The position numbers were made by a program, and so were the translations under genes. DNA of 64,000 nt. Origin: Tretioscincus oriximinensis. Taxonomy: Eukaryota > Chordata > Lepidosauria > Squamata > Gymnophthalmidae. The DNA lies in the NCBI GenBank assembly GCA_022410635.1, contig JAJVDF010000277.1:1089037-1153036 (forward strand). The letters are read 5' to 3'. The notes beneath the pieces are model-generated. The model did no database searches and was not told the origin of the DNA. It saw nothing but the letters and a program-made list of their open reading frames with translations. Positions 36,387-48,245 of the stretch are shown one piece after another; position 1 is the stretch's first letter; the number at the start of each line of letters is the position of its first letter.

Positions 36387-37601
36387 GGGTCAATCCATAT
36401 CAAATCAACCAGTTTAAATGAAATTGGTTGCTGATAAAATTTTATAATTTCTTATTTTTTCACCTATGAATATACCATGTTCAGAGAGTTGAAAACTGGT
36501 TATCATTAATTTTTTCGATGTTCAGTTTTTGGGGGGGGCGCCCATTTTGTATGGCTGCGCCAGTCAATTTTGCGTTTTGTAGAGGTTTGCATTTACCTCT
36601 GTATCTCATTTGTTTTTAAAGATATTCAGTTATAATAAAAACCATGTTAAAGAGCATTAAATCTACTGTATTTTAACCTTAATTAATACTTAGCCTACTT
36701 ATTAGTGAATAACAAAATAAATTATAAACGTTAAGCTTTTATAAAGACAAATTCTTGTTTTTGAACTTGAAAATTTAAAGAAGAAATTAAGATTCACTTT
36801 TAAATATTTTTTCAGATATAGGCCTTATATAATAGGACTCCTCCAAAAGGCTTTAGGTTTTAATGTCTCATCCTTTTTTTAATGGTTTTTCAAACATTGC
36901 AATTTGACAAAAATCGACCATTTTCAACCTAAAATATCCCAAAAGGGACACACACACAAAATCTCAAATTTTCACAAAACATTCTTTACTTGGGTGGTAG
37001 TAAGTGGTTTAAATTTCATCATTGAGATTTTATCAATTTTTAAGTTACAAATTTTTAAAAATTGTGTTTTATTCAATGAACCGTAACTGTATAATTTATT
37101 TATTTATTATTCTATTGTAATGAAACTTGGCATTATTTTAACTTAAAAAGTCCTGAATATAAATATTCCATTAGATTTTTAATATATTCAATTAGTAAAA
37201 AGTTTAAATTTTTAATTTTGTAAAGGAGTGAATCACCAAAACTTTTATACGCAACATATTTGCCTGCAGAGACTTGCAGAGATAACTCACAGACACGTCT
37301 CTACAGGCAAGGCTCAATCAGTTCAGCAATAGTAGCTTCATTGAATAAAACACGATTTTAAAAAAATTGATAAAGATATTATAACTGAATATCTTTAAAA
37401 ACGAATGAGATACAGAGGTAAACGGAAACCTCTACAAAACGCAAAGTCGGCTATCGCAGCCCAAAAAACGGAACATCAAAAAAAATTAATGATAACCATT
37501 TTTCAACTCTCTGAACATGATACAATCATAGGTGAAAAAATATAAAATAAAATAAAAAATAGTCAGCAACATTCATTGGTTGGTTTCATATGGATTGACC
37601 C
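36387..37601. mobile_element. DNA transposon with very long terminal inverted repeats, 1,215 bp, TTTA target
   Basis: Ends GGGTCAATCCATAT and ATATGGATTGACCC are inverted, and homology between arms continues inward about 225-255 bp (to about 36640 and from about 37375). TTTA flanks both sides (36383-36386, 37602-37605). The AT-rich middle has a second inverted pair (GTGTTTTATTCAATGAA at 37064, its inverse at 37337) and a stem-loop at 37258-37312. No transposase frame is present, so it is non-autonomous. The superfamily is not identified. Confidence 0.88.
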
Positions 37602-37615
37602 TTTATTTCCAAATA

Positions 37616-37917
37616 CAGTGGTACCTCGGTTCTCGAACACAATTCGTTCCGGCAGGACGGTCGAGAACCAATTTGTTCGAGAACCGAAGCAAGGCACGCC
37701 GGGCCAAAAAAACGCACACTGATGACGTCAGCAAGGCGCGCCGGGCCGAAAAAACGCACTCTGATGACCTCAGCAAGGTGCGCCTGGCCGAAAGAACGCC
37801 GAAGGAAGTTCGAGTTCCAAATCGGTGTTCGGATTCCAGGACAAAAGTTTCTGGAATCTGCCGGTCGAACACCGATTTGGTCGACTTTCAAAGCGTTCGA
37901 GAACCGAGGTACCACTG
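37616..37917. mobile_element. Mariner/Tigger-type MITE, 302 bp, with internal tandem repeat
   Basis: Ends CAGTGGTACCTCGGTTCTCG and its inverse, each flanked by TA. This terminal text is typical of Tc1/mariner-Tigger derived MITEs. It contains a 42-bp tandem repeat at 37689-37808. Confidence 0.9.
37689..37808. repeat. 42-bp tandem repeat, about 2.8 units, GC-rich
   Basis: Units start at 37689, 37731 and 37773 with GCAAGG(C/T)(A/G)CGCC. The first ends in a perfect CRE (TGACGTCA, 37723-37730); the second has TGACCTCA. Confidence 0.9.
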
Positions 37918-38417
37918 TATAACTTTGCTTTGATTGATACAGTAACACAAACCACATTCAAAAAGACTTATTTTCCTTTCAAGGGAGGTGTGGCTCAGTC
38001 CTCACACTTCATTGATTCTGATTAAGTGCTAAGGAGGAACATCCTATGCAAACAAACCATTATTTCTTTTCCCCCTTAGTCTGAAAAATCCTTTATTTTA
38101 ATAGTTACTAGTTGTTTGGGACACCCATGTGTTCGGATGATGTCACCCCTGCTTGAGGGAAGAAACTGACAATAAATACTGGACTTCAAGACTTCTTTCC
38201 TTGCACTTTGACATCTGAAGCATTGTGCCCAGCATGGCTTTCCCCAATGTTGCTTTCTGGATCCTATAATCTTCAGTTCCAAAAGGCCAGGCTGGTCTTC
38301 ATGTCATTTCCTTCTGCTTGACCTTTGACCTCTGTTTTCTTGCACTCATGCAGTCCCAAACCGTGACCCTCCCACCCCCTTGCTTTCCTGGAGGCAGGAC
38401 ACCCTTGTCTCTGGACT

Positions 38418-38850
38418 CCTCCCATAAGAACATAAGAAGAGCCATACTGGATCAGGCCACAGCCCATCTAGTCCAGCCTTCTGTGTCACACAGAGACCCA
38501 CCAGATGCACCTGGACAGTCCGAACAGAGGAAAGCAAAATATGCTCCTGTTCATGACTCCCTGCAAATGGTATCTCAGGAGTCCTGCCTGTGGCTCCATC
38601 CCGGAGGCAACATCCAGTCATCCATCCTAGTATCCATTTATACCCTTGGTGTCCATAAACCTGTCTAGTCCTGTCTTGAAGCTATCCAAGCTGTTAGCTA
38701 CCACTACCTCTTCAGGAAGTAAATTCCACAGGCCGATGACCCTCTTGGTGAAAAAATACTTTCCTTTGTCTGTTCTCACTTTTCTACCCAACAGTTTTAA
38801 GGAGGGCCCTCTCGTCCTTGTGTTGTGTGATAGAGAAAACATTTCTCTAG
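38418..38850 (-). mobile_element. CR1-type LINE 3' end with ORF2 C-terminus
   Basis: The longest copy of the CR1-like family here. The minus-strand frame 38842-38627 encodes a segment with FTKRVIGLWNLLPEEVV and SLDSFKTGLDRFM, the usual C-terminal end of CR1-clade ORF2. The 3' end lies near 38418 with AAGAACATAAGAAGAGCC on the plus strand. Confidence 0.85.
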
Positions 38851-38936
38851 GATGCCATCACACGCACTTGACACCATCTGACCCAAGTAAGTTTATCTTG
38901 GTCTCACTGGACTACAGGACCTGGTTCCAGTAATTA

Positions 38937-39143
38937 GGCTCACCAGATAATCCCTTGGGGGTGGTGGATTGAAAACCCGTTTTTGAGGTGCCTCCCGTTT
39001 TTTTCTGAGGAAACTTTTTTTTCAAAAATATATATATTTTTTTAAATTTGCTTTGTTTTTTATTTTTTTTTTTAGAAAAAAACGGGAGGAACCCCGAAAA
39101 CGGGTTTTCAACAACCCCCCCCAAAGGGGTCATCTGGTTAGGC
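38937..39143. mobile_element. Palindromic TA-target MITE (family copy 2)
   Basis: Starts GGCTCACCAGATAATCCC and ends GGGGTCATCTGGTTAGGC, TA on both sides, with A/T-rich centre. More diverged than the copies at 10.8 and 63.2 kb. Confidence 0.85.
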
Positions 39144-40156
39144 TATCAGTAATCCATGCCCTTGGTCTGCTTGCCTTCAGCAAACTGTGCGCGTTCTTGT
39201 GCATTGTCTAATACCTGCTCCCCATTCACACCTGAGATCTTGTAACACTAATGAGTCACATGGCACCAGGGAGGGAAAATGGCCTCAGTTTGCCCTTTTT
39301 CACTTAGGGTGTCTTCACTTTTGTGATATAATGTGGATAGAGGAGTAAGAGGGTGAAGAAAAAACATTATATGGATTAAAAGTATAAAATTATAGAATAA
39401 ATAAAATGTTTTAAACAAACAAAAAGAAGATTAAAGATACTCTAATCATTCACCAGGTAGAAAGAAGATTGGGGGTAATGTAGGGTTACTGTAAGGACAT
39501 TGTGGTAATCCTGTGTAGGAATTTATTGTTCTTTTTTCATGTATGTTTTGGATGTAATTTATATTTGAATAAATAACGATTTATACATATATTTTAAAAT
39601 AAAACAACCTTGCAATTGTTGTTAACCTTCCTTCTGTCTCTTTCCTGCCTAGTTCTCAGTTTGCTGCCTGATCACCTGGGAGACTTGGTCTGGCCCTAGA
39701 GGCAGGAGGCGTTGTGTTCATACGTCCCACATCCCTAGTCCTTGCAGAGCTGAGTTATGAAAGTTACCTGTTTTGAAATTTTTATTGTCTCCCATTAAGT
39801 GATGCACAGGAAATTGGCAGAGGGAGACAATTTTCTATGTATTGCTTAGTGTGACTGGCCAGACAGTGAGTAAGGTACATCAGCCACACCAATGACATCC
39901 AATCGCTCTACTGCAGTGCAAAGAAGAAGAAGAAGAAGAAGGCAGAAGGGTTTTTTTTCATACTGTGGGAAGGATACCTCCAGCGTCATTTATGTCACTT
40001 TGGATGAGGTCCAAGTGAAGTTCACATGACTTTGAATATCTCCCGCACTAGCTCCTATCACCTGCAATAGGGCAAGCACAGGAGTAACTAGATCTCATGG
40101 ATCCTTGGCCCAAAATTCAGTGTCCAAAAATGAGGCAGAAGTGTACTCAGGCTGCC
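39144..40156. other. Unassigned sequence with a short (GAA)n run
   Basis: No gene seen. A GAAGAA run lies near 39921-39941. Confidence 0.45.
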
Positions 40157-40222
40157 CTGAGACCTTTGGGTATAGGGCGGGGTATAAGTATAAATAAATA
40201 AACAAATAAACAAATAAATAAT
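40157..40222 (+). mobile_element. L2 LINE 3' tail
   Basis: CTGCCCTGAGACCTTTGGGT, TATAGGGCGGGGTATAAG and an (AAAT/AAAC)n tail. Confidence 0.8.
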
Positions 40223-40531
40223 ACTTGCATCACAGCCAAATTCATTTTATGGAGTGCATCTTACTGTATCTGTTTGATATCTAAGCATCAGACTGGTTGC
40301 AGGTACATTGGAATCCAACCATTTGGTCTTTGCTCTTATGGAATCTTCACCATATAATCAGAATTCACACAGTGAAGTAAATATGAGCCAAAGTAGGGTT
40401 GAAGTGGTGGCTCCTCTGTTTCTCTAGGATGCATAGACTTGTTCCTTTTTCAAAGTCACTGTTCTGTCCCCCAAGCTGTTTCTCTATTTGGGTGTTATTT
40501 TCTTGTCAGGGACCAAAGTCCTCATTAAATT

Positions 40532-40796
40532 GTCAGTTTGGTGTAGTGGTTGAGTGTTGGACTCGTACCTGGTAGTCTCCTGGTTCGATTCCCCACTCCT
40601 CCACGAAAACCAGCTGGGTGACCTTGGACCAGTCACAGTTCTTTGAACTCTCTCAGCCCCACCTACTCTACAGGGTGTCTGTTGTGGAGAAAGCAACAAA
40701 AGCTATTTGCGCCGCCCTATGGTTGCCTGCCCTGAGACCTTTAGGTATAGGGCGGGATACAAGTACAAATACATAAATAAATAATAAATTCCTGCT
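40532..40796 (+). mobile_element. tRNA-derived SINE with an L2-like 3' tail
   Basis: Pol III A box TGGTGTAGTGGT (about 40539) and B box GGTTCGATTCC (40582-40592), then GCTGGGTGACCTTGGACCAG and CTCTCAGCCCCACCTACTC, the usual tRNA-SINE body. The last 60 bp (GAGACCTTTAGGTATAGGGC and (AAAT)n) match L2 ends elsewhere in the window. Confidence 0.85.
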
Positions 40797-41992
40797 TTTT
40801 CAGGTTTCTTGGAGTTCTTTTCTTTTGTGACTAGGAGTTTCTTTACCACTTTGACATCTGAAGCTTGCTCTCTTCTGCTCTGCTACACCCAAAATGAAAC
40901 TTAACTGGGAAGGGGAGAAAATGTAACTGAAACTAAGGACTTTCCTCCAGAATTCTTAAAGGGACAGGGTCTAAATAAGGTTACCTCCAAAAATAACTAT
41001 ACAAAAGCAACTAAGTTCCACTCTAAACAATAGGGATGACTAGCTAAAATAAAAAGTGATTAATAAAGGTCTCTGGGGACATGACAGTCACACCTGAACA
41101 AATGAAGGAATATTCTAGAACAGGAAGTAGATATTTGCTGAATAGGCACTTACCGTTTTCTCTGTGTAATTATTAGTTTATTAATGCAGGGATAACATTG
41201 GAATTGTATACCCACTGTATACCTAATGTTGCTTATTGCCTAATATACTGAAGGCATTTGAAAAGGGGCGTACGGAGATTGGTTTCTTCAGACCCTGCAA
41301 AGCCTTTGGCCTAAAAATATAGATATCTTTCTATATGACAGGTGTAGGTAAGGAATGTTGTAGAAGTCATCATTAAGGGCTCATTATCATCAAGTGATTA
41401 TTTAGCTTCAACCATTTAAGTATCTGTTGAGACATGCAAAACAGAGCTGCCCTTGGCAGGCAGATTTTCTTTGCTTCTTGAATTACACACCTCCCTGGGA
41501 GGGAGTGGCCTGTTTCTGGAGCCTCTGCTAGTTCTTTGCAAAACAAAACCAAAATATTGTAGAACATGGCCAAGCTGAAGATCAAAGCAAGACAATGGCC
41601 TCTTTGGTCAGCAGAATGGAAGAACAGTCAAAAGTTCATTATAGTTCAGGGGCTGGAGGAATTTAATCAGGAGCAAAGATCAAAACATTTTCAGCATTTC
41701 GGTTAGAAAGGAAAGAAGAGATGGTAGGACAGCAGACTATAAGATTGCTCCTTCATTGGTCAGAGAAAGCGAATGAAGCAGGAGTGGATCATAGCTTGCC
41801 CCGATTGACCTGAGCCAGGATCTATGTAGGATATTGGGAAGTGTTATAACCATAAGATCCCTCTTGTCTTTAAAAAATATCCCTACAATATTCACAAGGC
41901 AAAAAAGGTATACTATTTGCATGCCTCTGTTCCCTGCTCAGGGATGTATTTTGGGTGTATGATACCCCTGTACACCCTCCTTCCCTCAGCCA
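40797..41992. other. Unassigned intergenic sequence
   Basis: No gene or clear repeat recognised. Confidence 0.4.
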
Positions 41993-42108
41993 GAGGGGTC
42001 AGGTAGACAGAGACAGAGGAACTCAGGTGAGCGGAGTCAGGGGATCAAGTAGGTGGAGTCAGAGGAGGTCAGGTGGGTGGAGTCAGGGGGTCAGGTAGGC
42101 AGAGCAAT
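41993..42108. repeat. About 23-bp minisatellite, five degenerate units
   Basis: Units resemble AGGGGTCAGGTAGGTGGAGT. Two diverged units occur at 56710-56755, so the tandem array is probably part of a dispersed repeat. Confidence 0.75.
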
Positions 42109-43080
42109 CTGCATTTGTATTCACACTCTTTAACCCAGACCTCTGGTCACACCATGGTTTAAAGGGCAAAGCTAACCCGTTCTCTAGCGCCATTCAAATG
42201 TGTGCAAAGTGTGCTGGCTGCATGTACACATGGTGGTGTCCCATTTCTCCTCACTCTAGGTCTTCGTCCCTCAGCCAGCCACTCTCCTAGGCCACCACTG
42301 CCTCTTCTGCCTCATCTNTGTGTCCCCCCCCCCCCCCCGGCTACTGCACTCCCTGACCTGCTGGGTGCTTTGGTACCTCTCTGCAATGCAGCGTGAAGCT
42401 GCAAAAGCAGTGGAGAAAGGGCCTGGTGGGTGACACACCCTTATCCTCAGAGTGAGCAGGAGGCAGGCGGTGGCATGAGGCAGCAGCAACAGGGCAATGG
42501 AACGTGGATCAGCAGGCGGTGGCACTTGGGGAGCAACCTCCCAGGCTAGTGGGCAGGTGGGCATAAGTGGGCACATGAGAATTCTCATACGGATCACACC
42601 ATTTTGGAAAAAATTTCTGGGCTTCCCCAAATTCTGCTGCCCTGAGCAGCTGCTCAGCTTGCTCTCCCCTAAAATACGTGTCTGTCCTGCTGAACAGTGC
42701 AGGGAAGGCAGTTTCAAGGGTTTAAGAGCTCCCTCTTAACAGTCCTTAGGGAGACATGGGGTGTAAAGAACATAGTGTCCATGCAGACTCTCTGCTCTGC
42801 TTTGCTTAATGAAAGGACAGTATTGTACAGACACTGCACCATCCTTCATACTCTAAGCACCATGTAAATCTTACCCATATCTGACATCAGCCTTATTCAT
42901 TCTGGCTGCAGAAGAGTGTAGGGAACAGCAACTTTACAGAAGGAGACCTAAATATTCTACTTTTTTAACAGACAATAAGTTACTTCTTTTAATACTAGAA
43001 ACTCATATAACAGGATGGACAAGAGAGACTATTTCATCACACACATAGCTAAATTGAGGAATTTGCTTAGTAAACTGTGG
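42109..43080. other. Unassigned intergenic sequence
   Basis: A poly-C run (42326-42339) and one ambiguous base (42318). Open frames here are unrecognised. Confidence 0.4.
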
Positions 43081-43761
43081 GAGTGTTTAATAATAAAAAC
43101 TTTATTAGGGCCACAGACCCATACAAAGCACAGCATTTGTACAATCTCCAGTTAAGCAACTAAAATTAAGTAATGCTTCCACTTACATACAGGATTTCAA
43201 TGGAATTTACTGCCTTAAACTTTTACAGGAATTAGACAAAATTGTGAACGAAAAGGCTACTAATGAATTCAAGTCACGATGGTTGCATGATACCTCGAGG
43301 ACCAAAGGTTCACATAAAGTTTGATTGGTTACTGTAAAAAACAGGAAGTTGGCCTAGATAGGCCATAGATCTGCTTCCCATGATCTAATCATGATATCTA
43401 TTACAAGGACCTTTCTGCACTTATTTGGGAAACTTTGATTTCAGTTGGTCTGGAAAAGCAATCCATCTGAAGCCTAGGACACTCACTTTGACTAGCACAA
43501 TGTCATCTGCACAGCAACAGTTGTTTCAGCCCAGCCTTCCCATCAATTCAGAAGCTTGCATGGGTTTGAGAATCAGTCTTCACTAGTTCCAACAACTGAG
43601 AACGGATGTTACTGGTCTTAGAGCCTTGGATAGACTCATTTCAGTGGTACAATAAGATGAGCTACCAGAATGGATCTTCCAGGAAAACAGAACATGGAGG
43701 TATGCACCTTTTCGTGCCCCCAGATCCTGATTAGCCCCCTTTAGTACACTGGCAATCTGCT

Positions 43762-43762
<1 letters not shown>

Positions 43763-43792
<30 letters not shown>
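43763..43792. repeat. (GATA)n microsatellite
   Basis: About seven tandem tetranucleotide units. Confidence 0.95.
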
Positions 43793-43794
<2 letters not shown>

Positions 43795-43879
43795 TGGTTA
43801 GTCATTTGACAATATCAAAGGATATCAAATGAGGTTTATTGGTGATCTATATCTGGTCCTTCTTTAATGCAGAATGTGC

Positions 43880-44240
43880 CTTAGTTTGTGTTCCCACTAG
43901 GGGAAAAAACAGGTGTGAAAGCTTTTTGGCTCTGCGTTGGGTGCATGTGTGTCCCACTTATTCCAAATGGAAAATGGTTTTGTCATGTGTTGTTTGCACA
44001 GCCACGTGCCTGAGTGGCGTTCACTCAGAAAACCATTGCAAGTGCAGGTTAACACAATTCTTGTTAGGTCTGCACTGGCAAAGGGCTGCTGTGCCTGTAC
44101 TCCTATTGGACAGGGTCAGCTGATTGTGGGCAATTTGGGGGTCTTCAGGCTCCTAGTGAAGCCAGAAACGCCCCCAAGGATTGGTACCCATGGCAGGGAG
44201 GGAGATCTCCTGCAAATCTGCTGGCAACCATTCAATATAT
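43880..44240. mobile_element. Truncated copy of the 24.5/27.9-kb transposon-like family
   Basis: Begins TGTGTTCCCACTAGGGG and has AACAGGTGTGAAAGCT and CCAAATGGAAAATGG in common with the 27.9-kb copy; the right end is not found. Confidence 0.5.
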
Positions 44241-46379
44241 CTCTTCAGTAAAGTAGGGGCACTCAGCTGTGACCTGAATCCTGTAACAATCGAGATCACT
44301 GCAATTGTGTACTGTAGCCATGGCCATGTTTTTCTTTGATGACCCATCCATACTACTTTCTATGAACCACAACCTGCCTGTGAGTTATCTGTGCCTCCAA
44401 CTCTTGTCTGTGTTTTTCGTGCCATAGTTGGAACTCTTTCCTTGGTCATGGTAGTCATGTTATTTATTCTTGCCATGCCCTTTACCCTGAGGGCTGGCCA
44501 TGACCTTCATGTGCCTTGTCTGATCTTGAAAAACTATATCTTACAAACGCCTTTCTAGAGCTTCTTTTCAGAGAGCTGACTGATTGAGTATCTCTCCTGT
44601 TTGAGTATTGGACTTTGCTGATGTTTTTTCAAAATAGAGATTGTGTAGAACCACTGCCACTAAGCATGTCACTTTTGAGCCAGAAGAGCCTTGGGAGGTG
44701 GAAGGCTGTTAAGAGTAAAGAAATAGGTTTCTATCCTTCCTCCCTTTGTCCAGGTAACACTGTAGTTTCAGCTGTCTTATCTCTTTTCAAGGATTGGTAT
44801 GCTAGGAGCTGGCTATACAAGGCCAAAGCATGTGGGAAGTTGAATTCAGGAAATTATATGGAAATACATAAATACAAGAGGAATTAGTCATCAGTTAAAA
44901 ATTACTTAGATACTCCACTTGGAGAATGAGTCTGAGAAGATACTGTGAAGATTGATTTTCTAATTGTGAAGAAGATGGGGATGGATTGGATGCTGGGGAG
45001 AGGGGATTGGGATATATGGTTTATGGTGGTAGAGTTTTGTTACTGTATTATGTTATATCATTGTATTATATGTTAAGGGTTTGTTAGATGTTTAATCTTT
45101 TGTTAATGTTTTTGTTTGTATTTGATGTTTTAGTTTGTACTTAATCATAACCTAAATAAAAAGCGTTTTGCCATTATGGTGCTTCTAAACTGCCCCTGAT
45201 TGGATGTTATAATCCAATCAGAGCAGTCAGAACAATCACAGCCAGCTGGCCCAACAGAGCAGGCTCCAGCCCGAAATAAAATGGAGGACAGAGCTTTCTC
45301 TTCCAGGGTCTAACTCAGTTTTCTCATGCTCTTTCCGTGACACGGAGAGGGTAAGAGAAATGACTTGAGGAAATTAGAGCCTCTTGCATTACTGTAATGC
45401 AACAGGCTTATTCCATTAGTGAGAGAAGGATATCTGTAATAAAGATTTCTGTACTATGCAGTGACTGTTGTCATTCTGTGCCTCGTTGAAAATACATTCT
45501 GTGTATAGTGCCAATTTCTGACACTGGTATTGAATTACAGTCATGTTTTTTGTCTACTGCCTCTTCCACATAGACACACACAAATCTATTTGTGTCAGAT
45601 TGAACATAATCCCTGTGATCTGAATCAAGAGACCAAAACCCTAAAAAAGCACTGCTGACTTGCTGATGCCTCAGGGTGGCTTTGGGGGCCTTGGGGTTTA
45701 TGAGCCCCCCTCCCTGTATTCTAGTTTATTCTGGGATTTTACTCTAAATCCAGAATAACCCATTTGTGATTACCTTACCATTCACCTTTAATATTCCATG
45801 CTGTTTTCTGTTTTCCTGATACATTTCTTTGTATTCTTGTCATATGGCATGTCCCATAAGTCACTATTGTGTTTGTCTTACAACAATTCCCAGCATTCTC
45901 TGCAAGCTGAGAGCTAATGAACTTTTACATCTAGACTCAATGTCTCGCAATAGTTACCATTTTCCTATAATGGAAGGCCCCATGAAAGCTTTTTAATGGA
46001 TTTACACTGTAGTCAGAAAGACAGAAAAAAAACTATCAGAAGAACCTGGTCCATGGACCTTTTTAGAGAGTGGACTGCTAAACCATTATGAACTTATGAG
46101 GCAGATTAAGTCTGATTAAGCACCTATGGATCTATAGGTACCATAGTGGTAAAAAATCCTCATGGGCATGCAGCCTAACTAACCTACCATTGCCCTGATA
46201 GTGACCCCCGGTGCCTTGTGACCATAGCCTTTATTGGTGCATTTATTTATTTACTATTTTCTGTTTTTAAATGTATGTCCCAGGATGAGTCACAACAACA
46301 AATAATATATATATAATATTTATTCCACAACCATATTTCTTACATAAGGGCCAAGTGAATAGATAGGTTTAACCAGGTG
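44241..46379. other. Unassigned intergenic sequence, possible LINE tail and LTR-like end
   Basis: 44900-45170 is T/A/G-rich and ends in AATAAAAAGCG, like an L1 3'UTR. 45430-45535 has AATAAAGATTTCTGT followed by a GTGCCTCG segment and ends CTGACA, resembling an LTR R-U5 end, but no flanking duplication was found. No gene is seen. Confidence 0.35.
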
Positions 46380-46394
46380 CTGAAAATCATAAAG

Positions 46395-46680
46395 AGTTAT
46401 TTTATTTATTTATTTATAATTATACCTCATCCTATACCCGAAGTTCTTAGGGCGGCCAACAATAAAACAACAATACAAAATTAAAACAATATAAAACAAT
46501 GTATAAATGTAGGGACAGAGATGACATTTCTTCAGCCAAAGGCCAGGTAGAAGATCTTCTAAAACAATACAATGTTGATGACAGTTGGCACCTGATTTCC
46601 TCCACTGGGAAATTATTCCAAAGCAAGAGAGCCAACATAGAGAACATCCTCTCATGTGAATGGTATCTCTCAATATGGTG
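46395..46680 (-). mobile_element. LINE-like 3' end, antisense
   Basis: Reverse text has GCCGCCCTAAGAACTTCGGG and TATAGGATGAGGTATAA followed by (AAAT)n, a variant of the L2 tail. The body to 46680 probably belongs to it. Confidence 0.6.
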
Positions 46681-47533
46681 AGCCTGCTCTTTTAATTGGG
46701 GTAATAAAATGGCTTCCTTTATCTAGCTCACATGCACATGTCCAACAATGCATCAACTATAGTCATTCAAGACTGTACTCAAGAAGACTCCATTCTTACA
46801 GAGAATTCTGATTGTAGTGACCTTGCGTGACATTTGTGCAAGTAAGCACTTAAAAATGTCAATGAATTAACATGTGGGTGTACTGATAGCTTATCCATAG
46901 ACTTTATCACAGCATACATCCAGAGAGCAACTAGAGAATGGGAACACCCATGTGTTACAAAGGATATGCATGAATTACAGTATGTCAGCTCAGGACACTA
47001 CGAGTGTAGCCTATCTCATTGGAGGCCATGCTTTAGAACTGCTGCAGTTCTCTCTCACACCCTCTCACCCTGTACTCAGATATGATTTTCAACATTTAGC
47101 AGGAACCTGAAAGTTGTTTATATGTATTTCGCATACATTATGACACATTATTTTGCAAGGTGCACACCTATATTTGTCAGAATAAATCCAGGGTCAAAAT
47201 TTGCATTATTGCTACATAGACTGAATGCAGCACTGGCAGGTAGGCACATTGGATGCAAAGGCATACATTTTAAGGCTGACAATAGAAAGATTCAGTTGAT
47301 CAGCACATGAACTTTCTTGTGAAACACCTCACTAGTTTGGCATTAGCTGTCATGTTCCCTCTAGTCAACACTCAGTATGCCCTTTCCTGCTTGTATTTGT
47401 CTGATATTTGGGAGATACTTTCCAGAAATGTTGTAGTTTTGTTTCTCATTTTGTTCTTACAGAATATCCTCACTTACTCCGTTGAAAGAGATTTGAATTG
47501 ATAGGGGAAAGAGGGAGAGTAATGTATTATCTA
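46681..47533. other. Unassigned intergenic sequence
   Basis: No gene or repeat is recognised. Confidence 0.4.
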
Positions 47534-47745
47534 GAAGAAGAAGAACTGGGTTCTTATACCCCGCTTTTCTCACCTTTCAAAGGGACTCAAAGCAGCTTAC
47601 AAGGGTATTTTGCCCGAAGGCTGACATTCTATCTTCCCCACCAGGCTGTGGTGGTTCCCATGTATCTACTTGCAGTCTGTTGCAATTTCCTGCAATTCAT
47701 GCTTTCGAATAGCTAGGTTGGCTAGAGCTACAGGCTAGTGGAAGG
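47534..47745 (-). mobile_element. 5'-truncated tRNA-derived SINE, antisense
   Basis: Matches the body and tail of the 3.2-kb family (TTGTAAGCTGCTTTGAGTCC in reverse, (TTC)n tail) but lacks the tRNA head. Confidence 0.8.
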
Positions 47746-48099
47746 ATGGAGAGTGGCTAAAAATGCTTAATATTACAAAATTAAGAAATTCACATTGATT
47801 ATAAGGGCTATTTTTAGTGTCATGGTTCCAATGAGCCTGCCTTACGGTTAGGGGGTTTAGTCTAGCAGGCCTAGAGTGAATGACTTCACTGGTAGGTTAG
47901 CTGACAATTAAGATGTAAATGAAGCTGCATAGATCACCACTGAGAGAAGACTGGTTATTAAAGACGGATACAGGGAAGACGAATGGCGTACTTGCTAAGA
48001 GCTGATCATTCAACTGAGCAACCCTGTGTCAACCGTGGAGAGGGATGACCACCTATTACTGGCCTTCAGCAATAACCAACTCAGCTCTTCAAAAGGAAA

Positions 48100-48245
48100 T
48101 AGATTTGCAATCTACATTTCAAATAGATAAATGAGTACCACCATTAACCTGGTGGGGAAGATAGATAGAAGCCTTCGGGTGAAAATTAACCTTGTAAGAC
48201 ACTCTGGAAAACAGCAGGGTATAAAAACCAGATTCTTCTTCTTCC
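48100..48245 (+). mobile_element. SINE 3' fragment, divergent
   Basis: CCTGGTGGGGAAGATAGATAG, AGCCTTCGGGTGAAA and TTGTAAGACACTCTGG followed by a (TTC)n tail correspond to the 3' half of the SINE. Confidence 0.65.

Noticed and set aside
37580..37961. Arg/Ser-rich frames on both strands (RAEKTHSDD repeats)
   Set aside because: Produced by the 42-bp tandem repeat of a mariner-type MITE.
45175..45535. Third LTR
   Set aside because: It has an AATAAA and a CTGACA end but no matching 5-bp duplication or clear TG start, so it is listed only as a possibility.
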